Below are positions 45,017-54,010 of a DNA stretch of 64,000 nt, piece after piece; the stretch's first letter is position 1, and the number at the start of each line of letters is the position of its first letter. This DNA is from Paraburkholderia hayleyella (GTDB lineage: Bacteria; Pseudomonadota; Gammaproteobacteria; Burkholderiales; Burkholderiaceae), in contig NZ_QPES01000001.1 of the NCBI RefSeq assembly GCF_009455685.1, positions 1,054,001 to 1,118,000 on the forward strand, in the 5' to 3' direction. The position numbers and the translations under genes were made by a program. The notes beneath the pieces were generated by a model, which made no database searches, was not told where the DNA came from, and saw nothing but the letters and a program-made list of their open reading frames with translations.

Positions 45017-46186
45017 TTATTGCATGGCGTCGGTGTCAGGAACGCTGTTTGCCTGCATTTGCTGCCGAATTTTCTCTCCCAGTTGATAAACCGCTAGCGC
45101 ATAGAAGAAGCTGCGGTTATAGCGCGTGAGAACATAAAAATTTCTTAGGCCCAGCATGTACGCAGTTGGGCGGGCAGGCGTTGGCAGGTCGATCACCGTC
45201 ACCGGGGTTCCCGTTTCAGCCATGAGGTCCACGCTGGGCTCGTCGAGTACGAGCCCAGCGCGCAGTAATTGCGTGAGCGGCCAGCGTGGTTCCGCCTGGC
45301 CATTGGCAGCCGCTTGTGCGATTCCCTGGCTGCCCGCGTCCTGGGCGATTTTCCATACCACGGGGCGTCCGTTTTCCCAGCCGTTTTGTTTCAGATAATT
45401 GGCGACACTGCCAATCGCATCGGCCTGGCTGCTGCGTAAGTCGATTCGGGGATTGCCGTCGTAGTTCACCGCGTATTGCACGATGCTGCTTGGCAGGAAC
45501 TGTGGAATACCAATGGCGCCGGTGTACGAACCGAGCACGGTGGTGGGGTCGATCTGTGCATCGCGGGTCCACAGCAGGAAATCTTCGAGGTTCTTGCGAA
45601 AGAGTGCCTGACGCTCAGCCCGGTTCGCCGTGTTGGGGTAGTCGAAACTCAGCGTGGTCAGGGCGTCGAGCACGCGGAAGTTGCCCATGTAGCGGCCGTA
45701 AATGGTTTCGACGCCAATAATGCCCACGATGATTTCCGGCGGCACGCCGAATTCCTGATAGGCGCGCTGCAGTGTGGCCTGGTTGTCACGCCAGAACTTC
45801 ACCCCCGCATTGATGCGCACCGCGTCCAGAAAACGCCTCTGATACACCTGCCAGTTTTTGATTGAGGGCGACGTTGACGGTGTTACCAGCTTGACGGCTG
45901 TCGCCGAATAACTGACCCGCGAAAACAAGGCGTGCAACGCGGCGGCATCGAAATCATAGCGCGCCGCCATCTCATTAATGAGCGCGTCCACCTGAGTACT
46001 GTTGGCGTAACGCTGCGGTACGATTTCTTCTTCGAAGGTCTGGTTGGCCGGTGTGGCGCGTTCCGGCTGGCTTTGAGCATGGGCCGGCACCGCCGTTGCG
46101 AACACGGATCCGGTGACACATAGCGCGAGAGCGATGGTCTGCAGGCGAAAACGCTTTCGTGCGGGCAGGGCAAGCTTGGCGGCCAT
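45017..46186 (-). CDS. mltB: Lytic murein transglycosylase B
   Basis: 389 residues from ATG 46186. A basic N-terminus (KLALPARKRFRLQ) is followed by a hydrophobic stretch and a signal cleavage near AHA-QS; no lipobox cysteine is seen, so it is probably soluble in the periplasm. The catalytic glutamate lies in GIIGVETIYGRYMGNFR, and GSYTGAIGIPQFLPSS is the MltB substrate-binding block. It cleaves peptidoglycan to anhydro-muropeptides. Confidence 0.92.
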   Translation of the reverse strand: MAAKLALPARKRFRLQTIALALCVTGSVFATAVPAHAQSQPERATPANQTFEEEIVPQRYANSTQVDALINEMAARYDFDAAALHALFSRVSYSATAVKLVTPSTSPSIKNWQVYQRRFLDAVRINAGVKFWRDNQATLQRAYQEFGVPPEIIVGIIGVETIYGRYMGNFRVLDALTTLSFDYPNTANRAERQALFRKNLEDFLLWTRDAQIDPTTVLGSYTGAIGIPQFLPSSIVQYAVNYDGNPRIDLRSSQADAIGSVANYLKQNGWENGRPVVWKIAQDAGSQGIAQAAANGQAEPRWPLTQLLRAGLVLDEPSVDLMAETGTPVTVIDLPTPARPTAYMLGLRNFYVLTRYNRSFFYALAVYQLGEKIRQQMQANSVPDTDAMQ

Positions 46187-46386
46187 ATTTGGGGAACGGG
46201 GAGTTAGAGGCAAAGAATGGGGGGCAGTATACCCGACGCTTTCTGCCTCATGAAGGCGGTTGGCCGTGGCCGCGTTTCAACCGGCTGGCGATGTGGTAAC
46301 CTGGCGCTTGCGTGCGCTGCGTCCGGGCGCGTCTGACTCTCCTGAGGCCCGGCTGGCGTCCATGCCGTGCGATCAAAGAATGGCTC

Positions 46387-47310
46387 ATGGCAACTGGTTT
46401 TTATTCTCACGCTGACTGTTTCCTGCACGAGATGGGCGCGGATCATCCTGAATGTCCTGCGCGCTTGCAGGCCATTGAAGACCAGCTGATTGCCAGCCGC
46501 ATCGATGCGCTGATCGAGCGCGAAACATCGCCGCTGGCCGATGAAGCCGCGTTGCTGCGCGTGCATACCCAGGCCCATGTCGATTACCTCCGCAGTCATG
46601 CCCCGGTTAGCGGTTATGCCCGCATCGATTCCGATACCCAAATGAATCCCGATACATGGCGCGCCGCGCTGCGTGCTGCCGGGGCGGCGCTGGCTGCGAC
46701 GGACGCCGTGTTGGCCGGCCGCTTCGATAACGCGTTTTGCAGCGTGCGCCCGCCTGGGCATCACGCCGAGCCTGCCCGGGCGATGGGTTTTTGTTTTTTC
46801 AATAACGTGGCTCTTGCTGCGCGCCATGCGCTCGAAGTCCACCGTTTGCAACGCGTGGCGATCATTGATTTCGATGTGCACCACGGCAATGGCACCGAGG
46901 CCGCGTTTGCGGATGAGCCTCGCGTGCTGATGTGCGGTTTTTTCCAGCACCCGTTCTATCCGTTTACTGGCGCCGATAACCAGGCGCCCAATATGGTCAA
47001 TATCCCGCTTGCGGCTCGCACCAAGGGTATGGCAATGCGCGAAGCGGCTCATTTGATGTGGTTGCCGCGCCTGCAGGCGTTCAGGCCTGAAATGATCTTT
47101 ATTTCGGCGGGGTTCGATGCGCACCGCGAGGATGATCTGGGCAACATGGGTCTTGTTGAGGACGATTTCATCTGGCTTACGGAGCAGGTGTGCCAGATTG
47201 CCCGGCGTTATGCCGCAGGCCGGATCGTGAGCTGTCTTGAGGGCGGCTATAACCTGTCGGCGCTGGGGCGATGCGTGGTGGCGCATGTGCGCACGCTCGC
47301 GGGTTTGTGA
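46387..47310 (+). CDS. Histone-deacetylase superfamily protein (acetoin utilisation/polyamine deacetylase-like)
   Basis: 307 residues from ATG 46387. Zinc and catalytic motifs: RPPGHHAEPARAMGFC (His-His dyad), IIDFDVHHGNGTEAAF, SAGFDAHREDDLG and SCLEGGYNLSALG. Bacterial members deacetylate acetylpolyamines or protein lysines; the substrate cannot be told here. Stands alone between mltB and metN. Confidence 0.9.
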   Translation: MATGFYSHADCFLHEMGADHPECPARLQAIEDQLIASRIDALIERETSPLADEAALLRVHTQAHVDYLRSHAPVSGYARIDSDTQMNPDTWRAALRAAGAALAATDAVLAGRFDNAFCSVRPPGHHAEPARAMGFCFFNNVALAARHALEVHRLQRVAIIDFDVHHGNGTEAAFADEPRVLMCGFFQHPFYPFTGADNQAPNMVNIPLAARTKGMAMREAAHLMWLPRLQAFRPEMIFISAGFDAHREDDLGNMGLVEDDFIWLTEQVCQIARRYAAGRIVSCLEGGYNLSALGRCVVAHVRTLAGL

Positions 47311-47501
47311 GGAGCGGCATGGCGGTGCGTGAGTGAGTGAGCTGTTTATGCTTTCGGGTTATTAAAAGATGGTTAACGATTATTAAAGGGCATGACGGGG
47401 CTGCGGTAGAATCCGCTCACTCAAATTCCAGGTTAAGAAACAGCGGCCGTTTGCCGAAGCGCTAACGATGCGCATTGGCCGGGCCGCCTTTGCGTTTTTT
47501 C

Positions 47502-48536
47502 ATGATTGAACTAAAAAATATCTCCCAGCGTTTTGCTGGACCCCGGGGTTGGGTCGAAGCACTACATAACGTCAACCTGACGATTCCGCCGGGCGAAGTG
47601 TTCGGCATCATCGGGCGCAGCGGGGCGGGAAAAAGTACGCTCGTGCGCACCATCAACCTGCTGACGCGGCCAACCGAAGGCAATGTCGTGGTGCATGGCC
47701 GCGACCTGACGCTGCTTGCAGCCGGGCCATTGCGCGAAGCGCGCCGCGAGATCGGCATGATCTTCCAGCATTTCAACTTGCTGTCATCGCGCACGGTGTT
47801 TGACAACGTCGCATTACCACTCGAACTGGCGGGGCTCAAGCGTGCTGAAATTAAAGCCGTTGTGCTGCCGCTGCTTGATCTGGTGGGCTTGTCGGCGCAA
47901 AAAGACCGCTATCCGGCGCACATCAGCGGCGGGCAAAAGCAGCGTGTCGGCATTGCGCGGGCGCTGGCGAGTAAGCCCAAAGTGTTGCTTTCCGATGAAG
48001 CGACCTCCGCGCTCGATCCCGAAACGACACGTGCCATTCTGGACTTGCTGCGGCAAATCAACCGTGAGCTGGGGCTCACGGTGGTGCTGATTACCCATCA
48101 GATGGATGTCGTCAAGCAGGTGTGCGATCGCGTCGCGGTGCTGGATGCGGGCCGGGTGGTGGAGCAGGGGCCGGTGATCGACGTGTTCCTGCAGCCGCAC
48201 CACGAAGTCACGCGTGCATTGATCGGCGATGTAATCGCACAGGAGCTGCCGCCCGCGTTAAAGGCCCGTGTGGCCGAGCGCCTGAAGACAGGCAGTGGTC
48301 ATTTGCTGCGTCTGGCGTTCATTGGCTCGGGCGTGGACCAGCCGATTCTCTCCGAAACGATTCGCCGCTACGAGCTGGATTTCAACATCCTGCACGGCCA
48401 GATCGATGAGATTCAGGGGCAGGCGTTCGGTTCGCTCGCGGTGCTGGCGAACGGCGAGCCCGTGAAGGTGGCGCAGGCCCTGGCGTATATGCGGCAACAG
48501 GGTGTCGTGGTTGAGGAGCTTTCGTATGTTGAGTGA
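47502..48536 (+). CDS. metN: D/L-methionine ABC transporter, ATP-binding protein
   Basis: 344 residues. Walker A GRSGAGKSTLVR, Q-loop IFQHFNLL, signature ISGGQKQRVGIARAL, Walker B VLLSDEATSALD, switch His in VLITHQMDVV. The C-terminal NIL/ACT-like regulatory domain (about 265-340) mediates trans-inhibition by methionine. First gene of metNIQ; it overlaps metI by 11 bases. Confidence 0.96.
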   Translation: MIELKNISQRFAGPRGWVEALHNVNLTIPPGEVFGIIGRSGAGKSTLVRTINLLTRPTEGNVVVHGRDLTLLAAGPLREARREIGMIFQHFNLLSSRTVFDNVALPLELAGLKRAEIKAVVLPLLDLVGLSAQKDRYPAHISGGQKQRVGIARALASKPKVLLSDEATSALDPETTRAILDLLRQINRELGLTVVLITHQMDVVKQVCDRVAVLDAGRVVEQGPVIDVFLQPHHEVTRALIGDVIAQELPPALKARVAERLKTGSGHLLRLAFIGSGVDQPILSETIRRYELDFNILHGQIDEIQGQAFGSLAVLANGEPVKVAQALAYMRQQGVVVEELSYVE

Positions 48537-49179
48537 AATGTTCGGCATGTTCGTCCAGTCATTCTGGGAAACCCTCGTAATGGTGGGGGTTTCCGGGGTG
48601 ATTGGCACGCTGGTCGGTTTGCCGCTTGGCGTACTGCTGTATCTGACCGATCGTCAGGGCGTGCTGCAAAATATCGCGTTGAACCGGACGATTGGCATCG
48701 TGGTCAATGCCGTGCGCTCGACCCCCTTCATTATTTTGCTGGTCGCGGTGATTCCCTTTACCCGGCTCGTTGTCGGCTCCTCTATCGGTACGATGGCGGC
48801 AGTTGTGCCGTTGACCATCGCCGCCGCGCCCTTCGTTGCGCGTCTGGTCGAAACCGCCTTGCGCGAAGTAGACCGGGGTCTGATTGAAGCCGCTCAAGCC
48901 ATGGGGGCCACCACACGCCAGATTGTGTTCAAGGTGCTGCTGCCCGAATCCTGGCCTGGCGTGGTTGCGGGATTGACGATCACTTTTGTTTCGCTCGTTG
49001 GCTATTCGGCGATGGCGGGTGCGATAGGCGGTGGAGGGCTCGGCGACCTCGGTATCCGCTATGGCTATCAGCGCTTTTTGCCGGAGGTCATGCTGGCTGT
49101 CGTCGTGATTCTGATTGTGTTCGTGCAACTGGTGCAGTCGTTAGGCGACTGGCTCGTGCGTCGCCTGAGCCATAAATAA
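48526..49179 (+). CDS. metI: D/L-methionine ABC transporter, permease
   Basis: 217 residues with five membrane helices; EAA loop EAAQAMGATTRQIVFKVLLPES. Pairs with MetN in the inner membrane. Confidence 0.95.
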   Translation: MLSEMFGMFVQSFWETLVMVGVSGVIGTLVGLPLGVLLYLTDRQGVLQNIALNRTIGIVVNAVRSTPFIILLVAVIPFTRLVVGSSIGTMAAVVPLTIAAAPFVARLVETALREVDRGLIEAAQAMGATTRQIVFKVLLPESWPGVVAGLTITFVSLVGYSAMAGAIGGGGLGDLGIRYGYQRFLPEVMLAVVVILIVFVQLVQSLGDWLVRRLSHK

Positions 49180-49229
49180 AACAGGGTGGGCCGCGAGGTC
49201 TGTTTGCTATGCATTTAAAAGGGTCTGTC

Positions 49230-50024
49230 ATGCAACGTCGTCTGATGCTCAAACTGGCGGCACTCGCAAGTGCCTCGTTGCTGTTCATGAATGCGGCCCA
49301 GGCGGGTGAAACCATCAGGGTCGGCGTCACGGCCGGCCCGCACGCGCAATTGATGGAAGTCGCCAAAGAAGTCGCTGCCCGGCACGGCCTGACCATCAAG
49401 CTTGTCGAGTTCTCCGATTACGTGCAGCCGAATGCGGCGCTCGCCAGTGGTGAGCTCGATGCCAACAGCTACCAGCACGCCCCCTATTTGCAGGCGCAAG
49501 TGAAGGATCGTGGCTATAAGCTGATCAAAATTGCCGACACGGTGATCTTCCCGATGGGTATTTATTCGGCGAAAGTGAAATCGCTGGCCGCGTTGCCCGA
49601 GGGCGCGAAGATTGCCGTGCCGAACGATCCCACCAACGGTGGCCGCGCTTTGATGCTGCTGCAAAAAAAGGGGCTGCTGAAGCTGCGCCCCGAAGCGGGC
49701 CTGAAGGCGACGCCGCTGGATATTGTGAGCAACCCGAAAAAATTCAAAATCATCGAGCTGGATGCCGCACAAGTGCCGCGTGTGCTGGCGGATGTCGATG
49801 CCGCAGCGATCAACACCAACTTTGCCATGCAGGCGGGCCTGATGCCTCAGCAAGATGCTATTGGGCTTGAAGACATCAAAGCCCCGTACACCAATATCCT
49901 CGTGATCCGGGCCTCGGATCGCAACGAGCCGTGGGTGGCTAAACTGGTCGCGGCTTATCACTCGCCGGAAATGAAGAAATACATCGACAGCAAATTCGGT
50001 GGCGCCGTGATTGCCGCCTGGTAA
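49230..50024 (+). CDS. metQ: D/L-methionine ABC transporter, substrate-binding protein
   Basis: 264 residues from ATG 49230 (AAAGGG upstream; ATG 49209 also in frame). NlpA family: VGVTAGPHAQLMEVAKEVAA, NSYQHAPYL, DAAAINTNFAMQAGL. The signal sequence ends NAAQA-GE with no lipobox cysteine, unlike lipoprotein MetQ of E. coli, so this one is predicted to be freely periplasmic. Confidence 0.93.
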   Translation: MQRRLMLKLAALASASLLFMNAAQAGETIRVGVTAGPHAQLMEVAKEVAARHGLTIKLVEFSDYVQPNAALASGELDANSYQHAPYLQAQVKDRGYKLIKIADTVIFPMGIYSAKVKSLAALPEGAKIAVPNDPTNGGRALMLLQKKGLLKLRPEAGLKATPLDIVSNPKKFKIIELDAAQVPRVLADVDAAAINTNFAMQAGLMPQQDAIGLEDIKAPYTNILVIRASDRNEPWVAKLVAAYHSPEMKKYIDSKFGGAVIAAW

Positions 50025-50106
50025 TTGCGTGGCGGGCGGTTATGCTGGCCTGGTGCCCGCCGTGTGCCCGCCGCACAGAATTCTCCCGTTAGAAGTGCGT
50101 GTCAGC

Positions 50107-50133
50107 AATCGGGGCTAGTTCCCCGATTTTTTT
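50107..50133 (+). terminator. Rho-independent terminator after metQ
   Basis: AATCGGGG (50107-50114), 6-base loop, CCCCGATT (50121-50128), then T run. Confidence 0.9.
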
Positions 50134-50166
50134 GTGATTAAAATCGCACGATCGTTCGCTATTCTT

Positions 50167-50223
50167 GCTGCGATATCTGGCAATCGGGCCTCGGGCTGAG
50201 GCCCGATTGCCAGATATCGCAGC
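50167..50223. repeat. Perfect 26-bp inverted repeat in the etfB leader
   Basis: Left arm 50167-50192 and right arm 50198-50223 are exact inverted copies with a GGGCT loop. No T-tract follows. It lies after the metQ terminator and 91 bases before etfB, so it is probably in the etfB leader or promoter region. Confidence 0.92.
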
Positions 50224-50314
50224 GTCCAGCACCTGGTGTAGAGGCGGTTGCCGCGTCAAGGCTATCGCTATAAAGTGCGCTAGGTTGACGTATTCGTAAC
50301 TTTGGAGCGTGTGC

Positions 50315-51064
50315 ATGAAAATCCTGGTGCCAGTCAAACGAGTGGTCGATTACAACGTCAAGGTTCGGGTGAAATCGGACGGTACGGGCGTTGATATTGC
50401 GAATGTGAAGATGTCGATGAATCCCTTCGACGAAATCGCGGTGGAAGAAGCCGTGCGTCTGAAGGAAGCGGGTATAGCGACTGAGGTGATTGTGGTGTCG
50501 GTGGGCGTGGCACAGGCGCAGGAAACGTTGCGCACGGCGCTGGCTATTGGTGCTGACCGGGCCGTCCTGATTGAATCGAACGAAGACGTGCAGCCGCTGG
50601 CCGTCGCCAAGCTGCTCAAGGCGCTGATGGACAAGGAGCAGCCGCAACTGGTCATTCTCGGCAAGCAGGCGATCGACGACGATTCGAACCAGACCGGCCA
50701 GATGCTCGCGGCACTCGCAGGCTTGCCCCAGGCCACGTTTGCCTCAAAGGTCGTGGTGGCCGATGGCCGGGTGGCTGTTGCGCGCGAAATCGATGGCGGT
50801 TCTGAAACGCTGTCGTTGTCATTGCCCGCGGTGATCACCACCGATCTGCGTTTGAACGAGCCTCGTTACGTGACGCTACCCAACATCATGAAAGCGAAGA
50901 AAAAGCCGCTGGAAACGCTCAAGCCGGAAGACCTCGGTGTCGATGTCAGCCCCCGTCTGAAAACCCTGAAAGTCGTCGAGCCGCCCAAGCGCAGCGCGGG
51001 CGTCAAGGTGCCGGATGTGAAGACGCTGGTCGAGAAGCTGAAAACCGAAGCCAAGGTGCTGTAA
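50315..51064 (+). CDS. etfB: Electron transfer flavoprotein, beta subunit
   Basis: 249 residues from ATG 50315 (TTGGAGCG ribosome site). It opens MKILVPVKRVVDYNVKVRV; ETF-beta signature NPFDEIAVEEAVRLKE. Binds AMP and docks with acyl-CoA dehydrogenases. 12-base gap to etfA. Confidence 0.96.
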   Translation: MKILVPVKRVVDYNVKVRVKSDGTGVDIANVKMSMNPFDEIAVEEAVRLKEAGIATEVIVVSVGVAQAQETLRTALAIGADRAVLIESNEDVQPLAVAKLLKALMDKEQPQLVILGKQAIDDDSNQTGQMLAALAGLPQATFASKVVVADGRVAVAREIDGGSETLSLSLPAVITTDLRLNEPRYVTLPNIMKAKKKPLETLKPEDLGVDVSPRLKTLKVVEPPKRSAGVKVPDVKTLVEKLKTEAKVL

Positions 51065-51076
51065 GGGAGAGACGAC

Positions 51077-52012
51077 ATGACAATTCTGGTCATTGCAGAA
51101 CACGACAACGCAACAATCAAGGCGGCGACGCTCAACACGGTCGCCGCGGCACAAAAAATCGGCGGCGACATTCATCTGCTGGTTGCCGGGCACAACGTTT
51201 CGGGCGTGGCTGAACAGGCCGCGAAAATCGCCGGTGTGACCCAGGTGCTGCTGGCCGATGCGCCGCAGCTGGCAGCCGGGCTGGCGGAAAACGTCGGGGC
51301 AACCGTATTGGCGATCGCGCGAAATTACTCGCATATCCTGGCCCCAGCCACCGCTTACGGCAAAAACATCACACCGCGCATCGCCGCACTGCTCGATGTG
51401 GCGCAAATCAGCGACATCACCGCAGTCGTTTCGGCGGATACCTTCGAGCGCCCAATTTACGCGGGCAATGCGATGGCGACAGTGCAGTCGCAGGACCCCA
51501 TCAAGGTCGTCACGGTGCGTGCCACTGGTTTTGATCCGGTTGCCGCCACGGGCGGCAGCGCAGCGGTGGTGACGATTGACGCGGCGGCTGATCAGGGCCT
51601 CTCGCAGTTCGTGAGCCGGGAGGTGACCAAGCTGGAGCGGCCTGAACTGACTTCGGCGCAGATCATCGTGTCGGGCGGACGGGGGCTCGGTAGCGGCGAG
51701 AATTACACCCGCGTGCTCGAGCCTTTGGCTGACAAGCTGGGCGCGGCGCTCGGCGCATCGCGCGCCGCCGTTGACGCGGGTTATGTGCCCAATGATTATC
51801 AGGTGGGCCAGACCGGCAAGATCGTCGCGCCGCAGCTTTATGTGGCGGTTGGCATTTCGGGTGCGATCCAGCACCTCGCCGGGATGAAAGATTCCAAGGT
51901 CATCGTGGCGATCAATAAAGATCCGGAAGCGCCGATTTTCTCAGTGGCCGATTATGGCCTGGTGGGTGATCTGTTCGAGGTCATTCCTGCGCTCGTCAAC
52001 GAGCTGGGCTGA
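51077..52012 (+). CDS. etfA: Electron transfer flavoprotein, alpha subunit
   Basis: 311 residues. N-terminal domain MTILVIAEHDNATIKAATL; C-terminal FAD domain with SGGRGLGSGENY, AVDAGYVPNDYQVGQTG and AISGAIQHLAGM-type motifs (here GISGAIQHLAGMKDSKVIVA). Accepts electrons from dehydrogenases and passes them to ETF-quinone oxidoreductase. Confidence 0.96.
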   Translation: MTILVIAEHDNATIKAATLNTVAAAQKIGGDIHLLVAGHNVSGVAEQAAKIAGVTQVLLADAPQLAAGLAENVGATVLAIARNYSHILAPATAYGKNITPRIAALLDVAQISDITAVVSADTFERPIYAGNAMATVQSQDPIKVVTVRATGFDPVAATGGSAAVVTIDAAADQGLSQFVSREVTKLERPELTSAQIIVSGGRGLGSGENYTRVLEPLADKLGAALGASRAAVDAGYVPNDYQVGQTGKIVAPQLYVAVGISGAIQHLAGMKDSKVIVAINKDPEAPIFSVADYGLVGDLFEVIPALVNELG

Positions 52013-52067
52013 TTAACGCTACCTGACACGCAAGCCATTTGCGTCACTGACGTTTTTGGCGATACAC

Positions 52068-52105
52068 AAAAGGGTGCCGGACCTGCTTGTCTGGCACCCT
52101 TTTTT
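52068..52105 (+). terminator. Rho-independent terminator after etfA
   Basis: 11-bp AAAAGGGTGCC / GGCACCCTTTT stem followed by a T run. Confidence 0.88.
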
Positions 52106-52139
52106 ATGATTCGTAGCCAAAGGCTGGAGGAGAACCGAC

Positions 52140-53927
52140 ATGTATCACGCACCTGTCAAGGACATGCTGTTTGTGATGAAAGAGCTGGCTGGCCTCGAAC
52201 AGATCGCGGCGCTGCCGGGTTTCGAAGAGGCCAATGCCGATACTGTTCAAGCGGTGCTTGAAGAGGCGGCCAAACTGTGTGGCGAAGTGCTGGCGCCACT
52301 GAATGCCGAAGGGGACCGTCATCCCAGCTACTGGCGCGATGGCGTGGTGCATGCCACACCGGGTTTTGGCGAGGCGTTTCGCCAGTTCGCGCAAGGTGGC
52401 TGGCAAGGCGTTCAGCATCCGGCTGCCTACGCGGGACAAGGCTTGCCCAAGCTAGTCGCCACGCCCTGCATCGAAATGCTGAATGCGTCGAACCTGTCTT
52501 TCGCGCTCTGTCCGATACTGACGGATGGCGCGATTGAAGCGTTGCTGACCGCCGGCACCGAAGCACAAAAGCAGATGTATGTCCCCAGGCTGATTTCCGG
52601 CGAGTGGACGGGCACGATGAATTTGACCGAGCCGCAAGCCGGATCGGATCTGGCGCAGGTGCGCAGCCGCGCTGAGCCACAAGGCGATGGCTCTTATCGT
52701 CTTTTTGGCACGAAGATTTTTATCACCTGGGGGGAGCACGACATGGCGCAGAACATCGTCCATCTCGTGCTGGCGCGCACGCCGGGTGCGCCGGAAGGCG
52801 TGAAAGGCCTCTCGCTTTTTATCGTGCCGAAGTTTCTGCTGAACGCGGATGGCACGCTGGGCGAGCGCAACGATGTGCAGTGCGTCTCGCTTGAGCACAA
52901 GCTGGGCATCAAGGCGAGCCCAACCGCCGTCTTGCAGTTTGGCGACCATGGCGGTGCCGTGGGCTATCGGATCGGTGACGAAAACCGTGGCCTTGAATAC
53001 ATGTTCATCATGATGAATGCCGCGCGTTTTGCCGTGGGCATGCAAGGCGTGGGCATTTCAGACCGCGCCTGCCAGAAGGCCGTGGCCTATGCGAAGGAGC
53101 GGGTGCAAAGCCGTCCCGTCGATGGTTCGGCGAAAGAACCGGTGCCCATCATTCACCACCCTGATGTCCGGCGCATGCTGGCAACGATGCGCGCGCTGAC
53201 CGAGGCATCACGTGCGCTGGCTTATGTCGCGGCGGCGCATTGCGATCTGGCGCATGCGCATCCGGATGAGGCGGCGCGTGTGCGCCATCAGGCGATCTAC
53301 GAGTTTCTGGTGCCGGTGGTGAAAGGCTGGAGCACCGAGTTGTCGCTGGAGGTGACGAGTCTTGGCGTGCAGGTTCACGGCGGCATGGGGTTTATTGAAG
53401 AGACCGGTGCCGCGCAGTATTACCGTGACGCGCGCATTTTGCCGATCTACGAAGGCACGACCGCGATTCAGGCGAATGACCTGATCGGGCGCAAAACCGT
53501 GCGCGATGGCGGTGCCGTGGCGCAGACGCTCCTCGATGAGATTGCTCGCACGCTGGCGGCGCTTGAGACGCAGCCCGGCACGGCGTTTGCCTCCATGCAT
53601 CTTCATTTGAGCCAGGGGCATCAGGCGCTGGCCAACGTCGTGGCATTTGTGCTGGAGAACGCCCGGCGCGATCCGAATGCGGTGTTCGCGGGCAGCGTGC
53701 CTTATCTGAAGCTGGCGGGTATCGTGCTGGGTGGCTGGCAGATGGCGCGGGCATTGCTGGTCGCGGCTGAAAAACACGCGACTGATCCCTCGTTTTATGG
53801 CGCCAAGACCGCCACGGCGCAGTTTTTTGCGGAACATATCTTGCCGCAGGCGGTCGCGCTCGAAGTCTCGATTGTCAGCGCGCGAGGGGGCGAAGGTATC
53901 CTGGCGTTGTCGGCGGACCAGTTCTAG
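52140..53927 (+). CDS. Acyl-CoA dehydrogenase (long form, FadE/DmdC-like)
   Basis: 595 residues; GGAGGAG ribosome site. N-terminal ACAD_N extension, FAD/substrate segments GTMNLTEPQAGSDL and IFITWGEHDMAQN, QVHGGMGFIEETG, the catalytic glutamate in ILPIYEGTTAIQANDL, and an extra C-terminal domain found in the 590-600-residue class that includes 3-methylmercaptopropionyl-CoA dehydrogenases. Chain length of substrate unknown. Next to its electron acceptor genes etfBA, but after a terminator. Confidence 0.92.
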   Translation: MYHAPVKDMLFVMKELAGLEQIAALPGFEEANADTVQAVLEEAAKLCGEVLAPLNAEGDRHPSYWRDGVVHATPGFGEAFRQFAQGGWQGVQHPAAYAGQGLPKLVATPCIEMLNASNLSFALCPILTDGAIEALLTAGTEAQKQMYVPRLISGEWTGTMNLTEPQAGSDLAQVRSRAEPQGDGSYRLFGTKIFITWGEHDMAQNIVHLVLARTPGAPEGVKGLSLFIVPKFLLNADGTLGERNDVQCVSLEHKLGIKASPTAVLQFGDHGGAVGYRIGDENRGLEYMFIMMNAARFAVGMQGVGISDRACQKAVAYAKERVQSRPVDGSAKEPVPIIHHPDVRRMLATMRALTEASRALAYVAAAHCDLAHAHPDEAARVRHQAIYEFLVPVVKGWSTELSLEVTSLGVQVHGGMGFIEETGAAQYYRDARILPIYEGTTAIQANDLIGRKTVRDGGAVAQTLLDEIARTLAALETQPGTAFASMHLHLSQGHQALANVVAFVLENARRDPNAVFAGSVPYLKLAGIVLGGWQMARALLVAAEKHATDPSFYGAKTATAQFFAEHILPQAVALEVSIVSARGGEGILALSADQF

Positions 53928-53951
53928 CTAGCGGTGGTTGCACCGGCGAGA

Positions 53952-53996
53952 AAAAGCCGCGTTCTGTGTATGAACGACACAGAACGCGGCTTTTTT
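53952..53996. terminator. Bidirectional terminator between acyl-CoA dehydrogenase and dadA
   Basis: Perfect 18-bp stem (53952-53969 with 53977-53994) bounded by A and T runs, between convergent genes. Confidence 0.93.
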
Positions 53997-54010
53997 GCTG
54001 CTGCGCGTGT

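Noticed and set aside
46204..47286. 360-codon minus-strand frame opposite the HDAC-like gene
   Set aside because: Antisense shadow; the plus-strand gene has the complete zinc site.
47311..47501. SAM or methionine riboswitch upstream of metN
   Set aside because: No recognisable riboswitch core or terminator/antiterminator pair was found in this 191-base leader.
50167..50223. Terminal inverted repeats of an insertion sequence
   Set aside because: The arms are only 5 bases apart, with no transposase between and no target duplication seen.
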